A stretch of 64,000 bases of DNA from Caprimulgus europaeus (taxonomy: Eukaryota > Chordata > Aves > Caprimulgiformes > Caprimulgidae). The notes below the pieces were generated by a model. The model saw only the letters and a list, made by a program, of their open reading frames with translations. It was not told the DNA's origin and did not search any database. Position numbers and translations under genes: made by a program. The stretch covers positions 29,100,515 to 29,164,514 of the forward strand of contig OU015528.1 in the NCBI GenBank assembly GCA_907165065.1, given 5' to 3'. Position 1 is the stretch's first letter. The number at the start of each line of letters is the position of its first letter. Positions 15,001 to 25,000 of this stretch are shown piece after piece.

Positions 15001-15467
15001 AAGAGCTTGTGGCACAGCAAATAGTACATCCAGTGCAGCATCATTGTAATGGCATCATGAGGTACACGTACTAAGCAATCTGACACTTTAGCAATAAGCA
15101 AGGAATCTAGTCTCTCTTGTGGTACTCAAGGGGCTGAGAAGCTATTTTAAACAAGAATTAAAGGAACTATAACACTCTCAAAGTGCATCATCATATTGTA
15201 TCCACTTGGTCTGGAATATTGTTTGTTTTGAAAATTTACTACATAAATTTGTAAATAAAAATGTGACACAGCTGCAGAACATAACAATCAAGCTGTCCAG
15301 AAATAAATTCATAAATTTGGACTTTTTTTCCTGACATAATCTTTTAAAATTGTAGTAAATACATTCTAGATTCCCATGAAACTGTGAGTTATTAGCTGTT
15401 TTGTGAGAGAGGGCTAAAATTTTTTTGTGTAGCTTTTTAAGGATGTTCTTAACAAGTCAAAATCATA

Positions 15468-16128
15468 TGAATCACAGAATCATAGAATGGTTAGGGTTGG
15501 AAGGGACCTTAAAGATCATCTAGTTGCAATCCACCTGCCATCAGCAATGACACCCCCCACTAGGTTAGGTTGCTCAAAGCCTCATCCAGCCTGGCCTTAA
15601 ACACTTCCAGGGAGTGACGACCCTCACAGTAAAGAATTTCCTCCTAATATCTAATCTAAACCTATCTTCCAGTTTAGAGCCATTTCCCCTTGTTCTATCA
15701 TTAACTACCCTTATAAAAAGTCCCTCCCCAGCTTTCTTGTAGGCCCCTTCAGGTACTGGAAGGCCGCTATAAGATCTCCCCTAAGTTTTCTCTTTTCCAG
15801 GATGAACAGCCCAAATTCTTTCAGTCTGTCCTCATAGGAGAGGTGTTCCAGCCCTTGGATCGTCCTCGTGGCCTTCATCTAGACTTGTTCTAACAGGTCC
15901 ATGTCTTTCCTGTGTTGAGGGCTCCAGAACTGGACACAGTACTCCAGGTGGGGCCTTACAAGAGTGGAGTAGGGGAGGAGAATCACCTCCCTCAACCTAT
16001 TGGCCACGCTTCTCTTGATGCAGCCCAAGGTACGGTTGGCCTTCTGGGCTGCAAGTGCACATTGCCAGCTCATGTTGAACTTCTCATCTACCACCACTCC
16101 CAAGTTCTTCTCTTTGGAGCTGGTCTCA
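15468..16128 (-). mobile_element. CR1 LINE, 5'-truncated
   Basis: Read on the minus strand, this is the 3' end of a CR1 retrotransposon. The plus strand begins with the reverse complement of the bird CR1 3' tail (tandem GAATCAYAGAAT-like octamers, 15468-15488), then the conserved 3' UTR (GGTTGGAAGGGACCTTAAAG) and the end of ORF2. The minus-strand frame 15879-16163 contains LGVVVDEKFNMSWQCALAAQ and [19 protein letters not shown], both typical of the region after the CR1 reverse transcriptase. The coding part is broken: in the longest remaining frame a TAG follows LLEQV, and downstream homology is scattered over frames. The body is more diverged than the CR1 at 33.5-36.0 kb, so this copy is probably older. 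The 5' limit is unusual: homology runs into a fold-back copy of itself (16129-16158). Confidence 0.95.
15879..16128 (-). pseudogene. CR1 ORF2 C-terminal remnant
   Basis: Remnant of the CR1 ORF2 polyprotein downstream of the catalytic FADD block, about 80 codons of recognisable sequence (EKNLGVVVDEKFNMSWQ, then [20 protein letters not shown], then [19 protein letters not shown]). The catalytic reverse transcriptase and the endonuclease are absent because of 5' truncation. The frame ends at a TAG directly after the LLEQV motif, where related copies continue. No function is expected. Confidence 0.9.
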
Positions 16129-16158
16129 AGAGAAGGACTTGGGAGTGGTGGTGGATGA
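16084..16158. repeat. 30-bp inverted repeat (CR1 fold-back)
   Basis: The left arm 16084-16113 and right arm 16129-16158 are reverse complements at 28 of 30 positions, with a 15-base loop. Both arms encode the CR1 EK(N/D)LGVVVDE segment, on opposite strands. The right arm keeps EKD, the form usual in other CR1 copies, where the left has EKN. This is compatible with an inverted copy made at insertion and later point changes. It should form a stable hairpin. Confidence 0.9.
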
Positions 16159-16180
16159 AGCATTATATATATATATATCT

Positions 16181-16200
16181 ATATATGAAGCTTCATATAT
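16181..16200. repeat. perfect 20-bp AT-rich palindrome
   Basis: ATATATGAAGCTTCATATAT is its own reverse complement. It lies between the CR1 fold-back and the solo LTR and is flanked by an AT-dinucleotide run (16163-16180). Confidence 0.95.
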
Positions 16201-16249
16201 ATGAAGCATATCCAGAGAACATAATTTTGGACTACATTCATTGTAATGT

Positions 16250-17286
16250 TGTATTGGGTTTGTGTGGCAAGGTTTTGGTAGTGGGGGGTGGGCGGGGACG
16301 TAGGGGTGGCTTCTGCGAGAGAAGCTGCCAGAAGCTGCCCCCATGTCCGACCCGACACAGCCAGTGCCAGCCAGCTACAAGAATGGACCTGCTGCTGGCC
16401 AAGGCCGAGCCCATCAGTAATGCCTCTGTGATAACATAATTAAGAAAAAAAGGGGAAGAGAGGAAAAAAAAAGCTGCACACTTTGCAGCTAGAGAGAGGA
16501 GTGAGAAGATGTAAGAGAAACAACTCTGCAGACACCAAGGTTAGTTAAAAAGGAGGGGGACGAGGTGCTCCAGGAGCCGGAACAGAGATTCCCCCACAAC
16601 TTGTGGTGAAGACCATGGTGAGGCAGGCTGTCCCCCTGCAGTCCATGGTGGAACAGTTGTCCACCTGTAGCCCATGAAGAACCCTAGACCGGAGCAGGTG
16701 TATGCCCGAAGGAGGCTGTGACCCCGTGGAAAGCCCACACTGGAGCAGTCCCTTCCTGAAGGGCTGCACCCCATGGAAAGGACCCAAACTGGAGCAGTTC
16801 AAGAAGAACTGTCAGCCATGGGAAGGACTCATGTTAGAGATGTTTGTGGAGGACTGTCTCCCGTGAGAGGGACCCCACGCTGGTGCTGGGGAAGGAGTCC
16901 TCCCCCTGAGGATGAAAAAGCTGCAGAAACAATGTGTGATGAACTGACCCCAACCCCCGTCCCCTGTCCCCCTGTGCTGCTGGGGAAGAGGTGGAATATC
17001 AGAAAGGAAATTAAGCCCGGGAAACAGGGAGGGGTTGGGTGAGGTAGTTTAAGATTTGGTTTTATTTCTCATTATCCTCTGATTTTGATGGGTAACAAAG
17101 TAAATTTGTTTTTTTCCCCCCGAGTCTGTTTTGCCCATGCCAGTAATTGGTGCGTGATGTCTCTCTGTCCTTATCTCCACCCACGAGGCTTTCATTATAT
17201 TTTTTCCCCCTGCCCATTTGAGGAGGGGGAGTGATACAGTGGGCTTTGGTGGGCATCTGGCATCTAGCCAGGGTCAACCCACCCCA
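16250..17286 (+). mobile_element. solo LTR, ERVL-type endogenous retrovirus fossil
   Basis: A 1,037-bp element beginning TGTATTGGG and ending CCACCCCA (TG...CA). It is flanked on both sides by the 5-bp direct repeat AATGT (16245-16249 and 17287-17291), a length usual for ERVL-class integration. I recognise the body from memory as a common bird LTR: the start (GGGTTTGTGTGGCAAGG), an internal series of imperfect units built on a CCATGGA...GGAGCAG theme (about 16600-16880), and the T-rich end region with TCTGTTTTGCCCATGCCAG. No internal gag or pol sequence is next to it, so it is a solo LTR left by recombination. It is moderately diverged by eye. Open frames inside it are incidental. Confidence 0.88.
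16600..16880 (+). repeat. imperfect tandem units inside the LTR
   Basis: Several degenerate units of roughly 30-60 bases repeat the pattern (CCCC)ATGGA...GACC...CTGGAGCAG. This is a minisatellite-like internal array known in this LTR family, and copy number probably varies between insertions. Confidence 0.6.
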
Positions 17287-18994
17287 AATGTTTTTAGCTA
17301 AACCAAATAAATGCTTTGGCTCTTCAACAAAGAGAATTGGTTTCTGCTGACTTTAAACAAAAAAAAAGTTATAATATTCTTATATAAACCTAAGAATATA
17401 GTTACTTAAAAAAAAATAAAAAGAACTCTCAAGCTTAGGCTAGTTCGACTCTAAATGCACATATCAATTTCTGAAAGTTTGAAATTCCAACTCAACTTCT
17501 ATAAAACTTTCAAGAATAAATATAAAAGGAATTTTTTCTACGTAATAAACAGTGATAGATACCATAAAACTGTCCTAGATAAAATACAAGTAGTGGGCTG
17601 TGACTTAAAATCATAGTTCTGAGTAAGAGGAACTACAGAATTATTTCAGTAATTAACTGGGACCTAAAAAGCATGGAATCATAGGAATCAGGTAAGGGTG
17701 TTACATAGGTATAATTTTTCAATAATATAAGTTCACACTTTTTTTTTTTCTTTTCTCTTTACATTTCACTGTAGTTTAGTCTAATTTGTGCAGCAAATAG
17801 CTATTTGAAGAGCTGCAGGGAGAACAAAGAGTTAACAGTTTGGAATGTAGGAAAAAGTTTTACGTAATTTTTATTTATGTATTTCCAAGTAGCAGACTGA
17901 TTGATTGAGATAGATCTTTAACAAAGAATGAACCATATCTTTAAACACTTTATTTGTGGAGAGACACAACCCAAAACCACCGTTTAAAGAAAATAACAAC
18001 TCAGTGAATATATTTAGACAGTCTTACTGATAGCAAATTAGTGCTGGAACTATATTGCTACTGTGTTTTCAAGTGATTTATTCTATTAAAAATCTGTTTG
18101 TAGAAATTTAAATACATCACACTTGAGATGAATGTCTTTGGCTTGAGTATAGTTAATATTATATGGAAATAATGTATTGATTAAATAGCTAAGCATTTAT
18201 TTTAAAAAGCTACGTAAGTGATGAGTGGCTTTTTAGTATTAAAAAGACAGGTTCTATTCCAGATCATTTGGTTTTATCCAGAAGACTAAAACATGAATTT
18301 TGTTTTGGATGTGTCAGCACTGAAATCTTGTGACCTGTGTAAGCAAAAGCCTCTAGCATCAGAAGTATGGCAAATCGGCTGCTATTCCTATTTTCCTAGT
18401 CCCCTACACAGTTCACATTTTGCAAGATTAGATGCCCTCATACAATTTTACCTCTAGCCAGGAAATAAGCTTCTGCAGCAAAGGGTCATTTCTGGTTCAG
18501 CTCATATAGTATCAGGTTTGGATATGGGAATTAAAGTAGGACCACTAGTGTAATAGTTTTATGTGTGGCCAAACAGCATATAGGTTTCAGATTAATGAAT
18601 ATAAGAACTACAACGGTTTCCAGAGCTTTGAAACACACTAGAGAAAATTGGGAACAGCCCTCCTCTGGTAGAGGTGGTCTGAAAGCTGAGATTCAGAGGT
18701 ACTCTCAGGCAAAGCTTTTCTTCTGTCATTAAGTAATTATTGTAGTGTGGGATTCTTTCCTCATCAAGAGGGTATAGTTTAACACTGAAGTTCATAGGGT
18801 TTTTTGTGTTGTATTAGTCTAGAGAAAGCATTGCTTCCATTCTGGGATTTCCTTTGTCCTTTGGCCAAGGATTGTGCTGTCATTTAGTAAAAACCTAATT
18901 TATTTCAAATCCTATGGGACAGTTTATTTTTCTTTTTTCAAATGCACTTCAGGACGAGTAATTTTGTTGCCTCAGCCTCTGTCTGGCTGGCTTC

Positions 18995-19056
18995 TGAGAC
19001 TGTGGCAAAAAGTTCACAGCTTTGCTGAGACTGTGGCAAAAAGTTCACAGCTTTGC
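18995..19056. repeat. perfect 31-bp tandem duplication
   Basis: The unit TGAGACTGTGGCAAAAAGTT plus CACAGCTTTGC occurs twice in direct succession (18995-19025 and 19026-19056) without a mismatch, followed by TG that starts a third unit. The lack of divergence suggests a recent slippage or duplication event. Confidence 0.97.
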
Positions 19057-22000
19057 TGCATTTCAGTGCCAGAAAAGGGCAGCCTGATTCAGTGAGGGCA
19101 TAAGGAGGAAGGAGTAGAAAAAATTAGGGTCAGAAGTAGAAAAGGTCTGAAAGGATGGATTAAATCAATGCCAAAATGTTGACAGTGTCAGTGCACTATG
19201 AGGACAGGAATGGTGGAGGCTGTTCGTAGGCCAGGCAGGGTGGACCTCCATAGCTAAGGCCAGCCCCATGACCTCTGGGGTCTCAGCTGGAGAGGTCCTA
19301 CTCTGCCTGTCCCCAGTCAGGGGCATTGATCCCAAGATTATTTTGTAACATACATTTGACCTTTTTTGTTTGTTTTTGTTTGTTTTTTGGTTTTGTTTTT
19401 GTTTTAGAAACTGAGACAACTGGAAATGCTCGCAAAGGACCTACTCTTGTCCAAAGTCAGAGTTTGACAGTAAAAGTAGGACTCATCTCAAAATTTCAGT
19501 ATCCTAAATAGGTTCTGTGTTATATTTAAGGCCATTTGCATTCCCTGTGTAGTCCCTGGTATGGGACAAGCACCTCAAAGGTACTTTACTGTTCTGATTC
19601 ATTGTCCTATAACTAGGATTTCTCTCTAGGTTGCCAACCTGGAAGGATTGATTACTTTTAACTAAAGAAGGAACTTAGTCAGCTTAGGTAGACTTTGAAC
19701 TCTCAGGTTGCAAAAGAGGTGTGAGATAAATTCCCTTTCTCAGGATAGGACTAGCCAGAAATTTGTCCATTCTCAGTTTGCAGTGGTTGGACTCTCTTGG
19801 CATTGGTGCAGCTCTGCTATTCTCCAAGCATCTGATCTAAAATCTCTAGTTTATCTTAGAGGTAAGGAAACTCTCTGTTACCCCAAGTGCTTTTCCTTTT
19901 TGCTTCACTGGTTAAAAAGATTTGCTACCTGGAACATATTCTTCAATTAAATAAAAAAAAAATAAAATAAATCCAACACATTCTTAAAGATAGTTTCAGC
20001 AACATACGGACAAAGACCTGTATGGGATCCTAAGTCCTTTTCTGACATAGGAAGTGATAATCAAGCCCAATTTTCAAAGCAGTTAGGTTCTTTGAAATTA
20101 TTAGGTATAATTTCATCTCTTTACCTTGGCATAATTTATACAGGGGACAAACAAAATCCTCAGAACACAGAGGAAAAAAATGTAAATCATATTTAAGGGT
20201 AAAATTCTTAGAACTAAGAAATAATTGTAACTCTTCAGTTCTCATCTCTGCAGTTAAATATCAAGCTTCATAACTATGTATAGCACAAATAAGCCTTCCC
20301 AGTATAAATACAGCTTCTGAATATTTTACCTGAAATCTTAAACTCAAAGCTGTTAAGAGAGTTAAGAAGCATGAACATTTTAAAGATGATAAAATATATA
20401 AGGCAAACTTTGCTTTGGTTTAGAAAACAATTGTGAGATTACCCTTAAGTATGTATGTTATTCCAGTGAATTGAATGGTATTCCTCAGGTTCCTGATGAA
20501 ATTATGAATGTGGAAAGTTAAGGACACACTTAAGTGCTGACAGATGTTACAGTGCTCAGTACATTCCAGAAATTGCATCCGAGATACAGTGAAGAGTATC
20601 TTTGTCTTGAAATTTTACAAAGGAGAAGTTAACTGTAGCTAAACTGATTAGCTCATATGTTCAAACAAACAAAAACCCATTGTCAGGCTAAAAAGATAAG
20701 TTTAAATCACTTCCTGACCTCTTCCTTTGTCTCCCACAATCTTACTCAATACATGCTTTAGAATACTGGTCGCACCATGAGATGTCTGAAGCATCCCACA
20801 GGATGCATTCGTGTGGTTTTTTTCTACAAAGAAAAAATAAATATGTGTTTAGGGTTTATATTCTTTGGAGAAGGGATAATATCTTTGAATGTGATCATAG
20901 ACACTGATTGTGGCTTTCCCTTCAGAACAAATTAGGGATATTAGTATAAGTAGCCTTATATAATTTTTTGTCTAAAATTATGAAGTTGATGTTTATTGTT
21001 AAACCAAATAATTTATCAGCCAATAGGTGGCACTGAAAGTACTTAACATTTATCTACATCATCTGTTTTTTAGATTTCACATTTTCCTCAAGTAAATGAT
21101 ATATTATGCTCACAAATTAAAGGCCAAGGCACATATTGAATTCTGTCATTAAAAATATTAAGTACTTTTTAATAGTTGGAGAACAGTTGAGAATTTAAAC
21201 AATTCCCTGAAAATATTAACAAGTGCATCATACTACTTGTATCTTTGTCAAAACCATTTTTAAGGTGGGAAATCCTTTTGAGATCTCGGGACCAATGACA
21301 TTCCAGGGAATATCTTACTATGAAGTTTAAACTGTAAATATTTAGGGAAGTTATAGCATTCCAAGAACTGGCTTATATTGTAGCTTTTGTATGCTGCATG
21401 TTATTTCATAGATTTTTTTTTTCCCCAGCTGCTTTCATCTTTGCAGTCCTGTGAGGAAAGAAAGAAGATTCTGTAGAATATTTTGTAATTTTTCATCACT
21501 AGTGTTCAGGTGAATTTTATTAGGGCAAACTTTACAAGCGAACTTTTCATTCCCTGTGGTAAACGTGCTTATAAACTATTCTATGAATAGAGCTAATGAA
21601 ACATTTCAGATCAGATTTCTAAAGAAATATGCCTTAACATGCTCATAAAGAAGCAAACTTTCCATGTTAAGTTTTTGCTAACTTTAATTGTTCACAGAGC
21701 AAATGGGATTCAGAAGATATTAAGTACCAGTGTTTTAGTCTGTACTGAGTGTAATGCAGTCATTCTCTGCATACCAAGTTTAACACCTTGTATGTATACT
21801 TCCTCCAAGGTTTTTATTGAAAGATATACCACAATGGTGAAGTAAGAATGACTAGTTCTGAAAAAAATATAACATTGTGATACAACATAGAACATAACTA
21901 TTCCATTTTCAGACTGCTTCTCTACCATCTTTATATAAAAATCTATCTTAAGAACAGAAGTGGGCCACATAGGTTTCAGGTATATCAAATAAAAATGTGG

Positions 22001-25000
22001 GAGGGTTCACTGTACTGTCATCAACTACAATGTTACAAAGGACAAGAACTGAATAGCACTGAAATAGAAGTATGTGCAAAAAAGGATGGTATGTAAGGGT
22101 AAACAATAATTTTTATGGGGCTGTTTAGTGCTACCTTGCTCGGTGTTTCAGTATGTTATGAATAATGTCAACGTTTGGATCAAAGGAGAGAAATCCATTG
22201 CATCATATCTCAAAACAGTAACTATATTTTGTGGACAGTAAGAGCTGTATTGTGAGAGCTGTACCAATGCACCTTAATTACAAGCAGCTAGCAGCTTCCT
22301 GCTTTCATCATTCCCTGCTAGCAGGAAAATTAAACTGACTTCAAATTGCCTAACAGTAGAACATAATAATTTAATGCTACAGCACTAGGCCTAGACAAGG
22401 TATAAGACTTTCCATCTTTACCTGAATTGGTTCTGGAAACTTATGACACCACAGTTGGTAATGAGAACGAATGTATCATATCAGAAAGTATTTCAAGTTA
22501 AAACTCAAACCACTAATTTAAAGTTAGGCATTGTTTTCTCTGTTCAGGAAGCAAAGTGAGGAACTAAATCCAAACCAAATAAGACTAAGCAAGGATGTAT
22601 TCTCCATTAATAATAAAACTGAAAATGCCATCCTTCTCAGGTTACTTGGAATATGAGTGGATATGAAGAAAAGAAAGTCTGGCTATGAATGTTTGCCCAG
22701 GTTGCTCCTAGTACACAACTTCTATAAACTCATGTTAAACAGAGTACTTTAAAGGTATTAGCAAAAGGAGAAGTATGACTGAATTGATTTGTAAACATTC
22801 CGGGAAAGAAAAGTAGGGAATTTTACTGACATCTATGTTTGTGAACATCTGCATAAGCACAGCCTGGTCACAAAAGATAAAATTAAATTTAAAAACTGTA
22901 CATCTTGAAAATGCCATATATTCTTCATTAACATTTTGTCACTAATACATTGTTGATTCTTTCCAGATATCTACTTAAAATGAACTAAATTAAACATTTT
23001 GAACAGCCTTCAGATGCATTATCTGCTATTGATTATTTTATTATTTACAATAAGTTTGTGGATCAGATATTATGAGAAACTTATGCCTTTCCAGTTACTT
23101 TAGTATCGAGTATTTGCAAATGGATATTTGAATAGAATTTGAATAGATCATTTAAAAATGAGAAAAAGCTAGTACAACAATGTCCCTTCAAGGCTGTGAA
23201 ATGAGTGAGATAACTGTATTTCACAAGAGTATGTTCATGAGAATATCCAAAATTCTGAGCCCTCCATGAAAACCCACAAATCATGCTCTGTAAAATACAC
23301 AACTTCCATGAGAGAGAGACCACCACGCTAGCAAGAGGATCAGTTATCATTTATCACTAATAGTCATGAACATAAATAAACCCAAGCATATAAATGAAAA
23401 CAAGGGAATTAGTTGTTTTTCTTCATTTATTGTTAAGGCATATGATGATATGCAAGACAAAAGGACTAGTGTTTTATTCAAAAGCCTAAACTTACTGTAC
23501 AACCTTATGATTTAGACCTGGAGCTATTTCAGCCATTTTTCAACAGAATGAAATCCAATTAATATATGCTACTTGTAATCTTCCCTATCAATATTTCTTT
23601 AAGAATTTACTAATTTTAGTAGTTTTACTGTTACATTAATGTGTTTGCACAAATGGCACTTCATGGAGCTTCTACTAAAGCAGTGTAATGTGCTGGTTTT
23701 CCTTAAGTAAATCTCCATGGTAACTATCAGCAGTGTAATTCAGCTCAGGGTATTCCCTCTTAACATCACAAAACATCAAACACACAATAGCCTCCTAAAC
23801 TACCTCCAGTCCTCTTGGTGAACATCATGATGAGACCTTATAAAGTGTGGAAGATTCATAAGAAATTGATGTGCAGATTTGCCCAGTTCCATACAGGCAA
23901 TATACTGAATTCACTGCATTGTTTACTCTTCCCAGACATCTATAAGCATCTGAGCAACAAAGGAGCGGTGTGCTGAATGTATACTGAGTTTTGCTTGAAA
24001 TGGTAGTCAGGTGCTGGTTATACTTATACAGCTTATTGCACCTCAAGATGTATTCATCTTAGGCTATATAATTTACCCTCACAGGCCTTGGGGATGCTTT
24101 CAACAGTAATTCTTTGTTCGCTTGGATTCTGTTATTGAATCCCAGTATGTCTGAGGCAGGTTGTAAACAGTGATTTGCTAAAGATGAAAACCTATTACTG
24201 AACTTCTTATTTTATGTTGTTCAAATGCTAGATTAAACTATGTCTCTATAATTGTTTCTTTCTTCATAAAGAAGTTCTAATATCAGAGCTGTTATCCTAT
24301 GCTTAACTCTAGCATGGGATACTGGCCCAAAATAGATTTTCCTCTAAAAATCATCTCATATTGAACATATTATTTCTGGTCTACTCCATGTTTATGTTAG
24401 TATAAATCAGCAGGACATGAAACTATAAACCAGGGATCAGAACTCAGGATCTGTAATACTTGTCACACCTCAAAAAGCAACACAGAAAATTCAAGGTGGG
24501 ACAGATGCCTGGTTGTATTTACTTCAGATCAATACAATAGGAATCAACTTGTCATATACAAGTAGAAAGGTTATGGCTTTTTTTTCCAGTCACAAGTAAG
24601 CTTTTTGTACAAAGTTCCATCAGGATAAAAGGACTCTCAGCATATACTTTCTTTACATTTGCTACACTGATGGAATAACATGTAGAAACCACAACAATAA
24701 ATGAAAAATCAAGTCCTGGATTTAAATTAGTTGGAGGAGTTTTTTGTTTGTTTTATTTTTTTAAAAAATAATTTTTTGTCCTCCACCCAGGAAGCAATCT
24801 AACCAACTCTAGTGGGCTTGGAAGCTAGTTTAGAAAGTCTGAAGTCATTACCAGTTCTTGGATATTTGTACAACAATTAGAAGTCTTCTAGTTCATGAAG
24901 GAAGTCAGATCTTGCTATAAGAAGGAAACCAACAAGATGCTGTCTAATTGGAAGACTTGTTACTCTCATTGAAATGTCACCTGCTGCTAAGTGAACAGGC

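Larger units (their letters stand above)
2173..15467. other. long AT-rich stretch without recognised genes
   Basis: About 13 kb of A/T-rich DNA with only short frames, the longest near 100 codons, none recognisable and most overlapping frames on the other strand. Contents are a T-rich tract (4551-4663), A-runs near 3828 and 6454, and a TATT microsatellite (11963-12011). I see no CR1 3' tail, LTR ends, RNA gene or CpG-rich promoter here. Probably intron or intergenic DNA. Confidence 0.6.

Noticed and set aside
15912-16439. 175-codon plus-strand frame.
   Set aside because: It runs antisense through the CR1, across the palindrome and into the LTR, so it is a composite of unrelated repeats.
16541-17277. 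Short frames on both strands in GC-richer DNA.
   Set aside because: They lie wholly inside the solo LTR, which does not encode protein.
17390-17460. A GTTCGACTC motif resembling a tRNA T-arm near 17442.
   Set aside because: No acceptor stem, D-arm or anticodon arm can be built around it.
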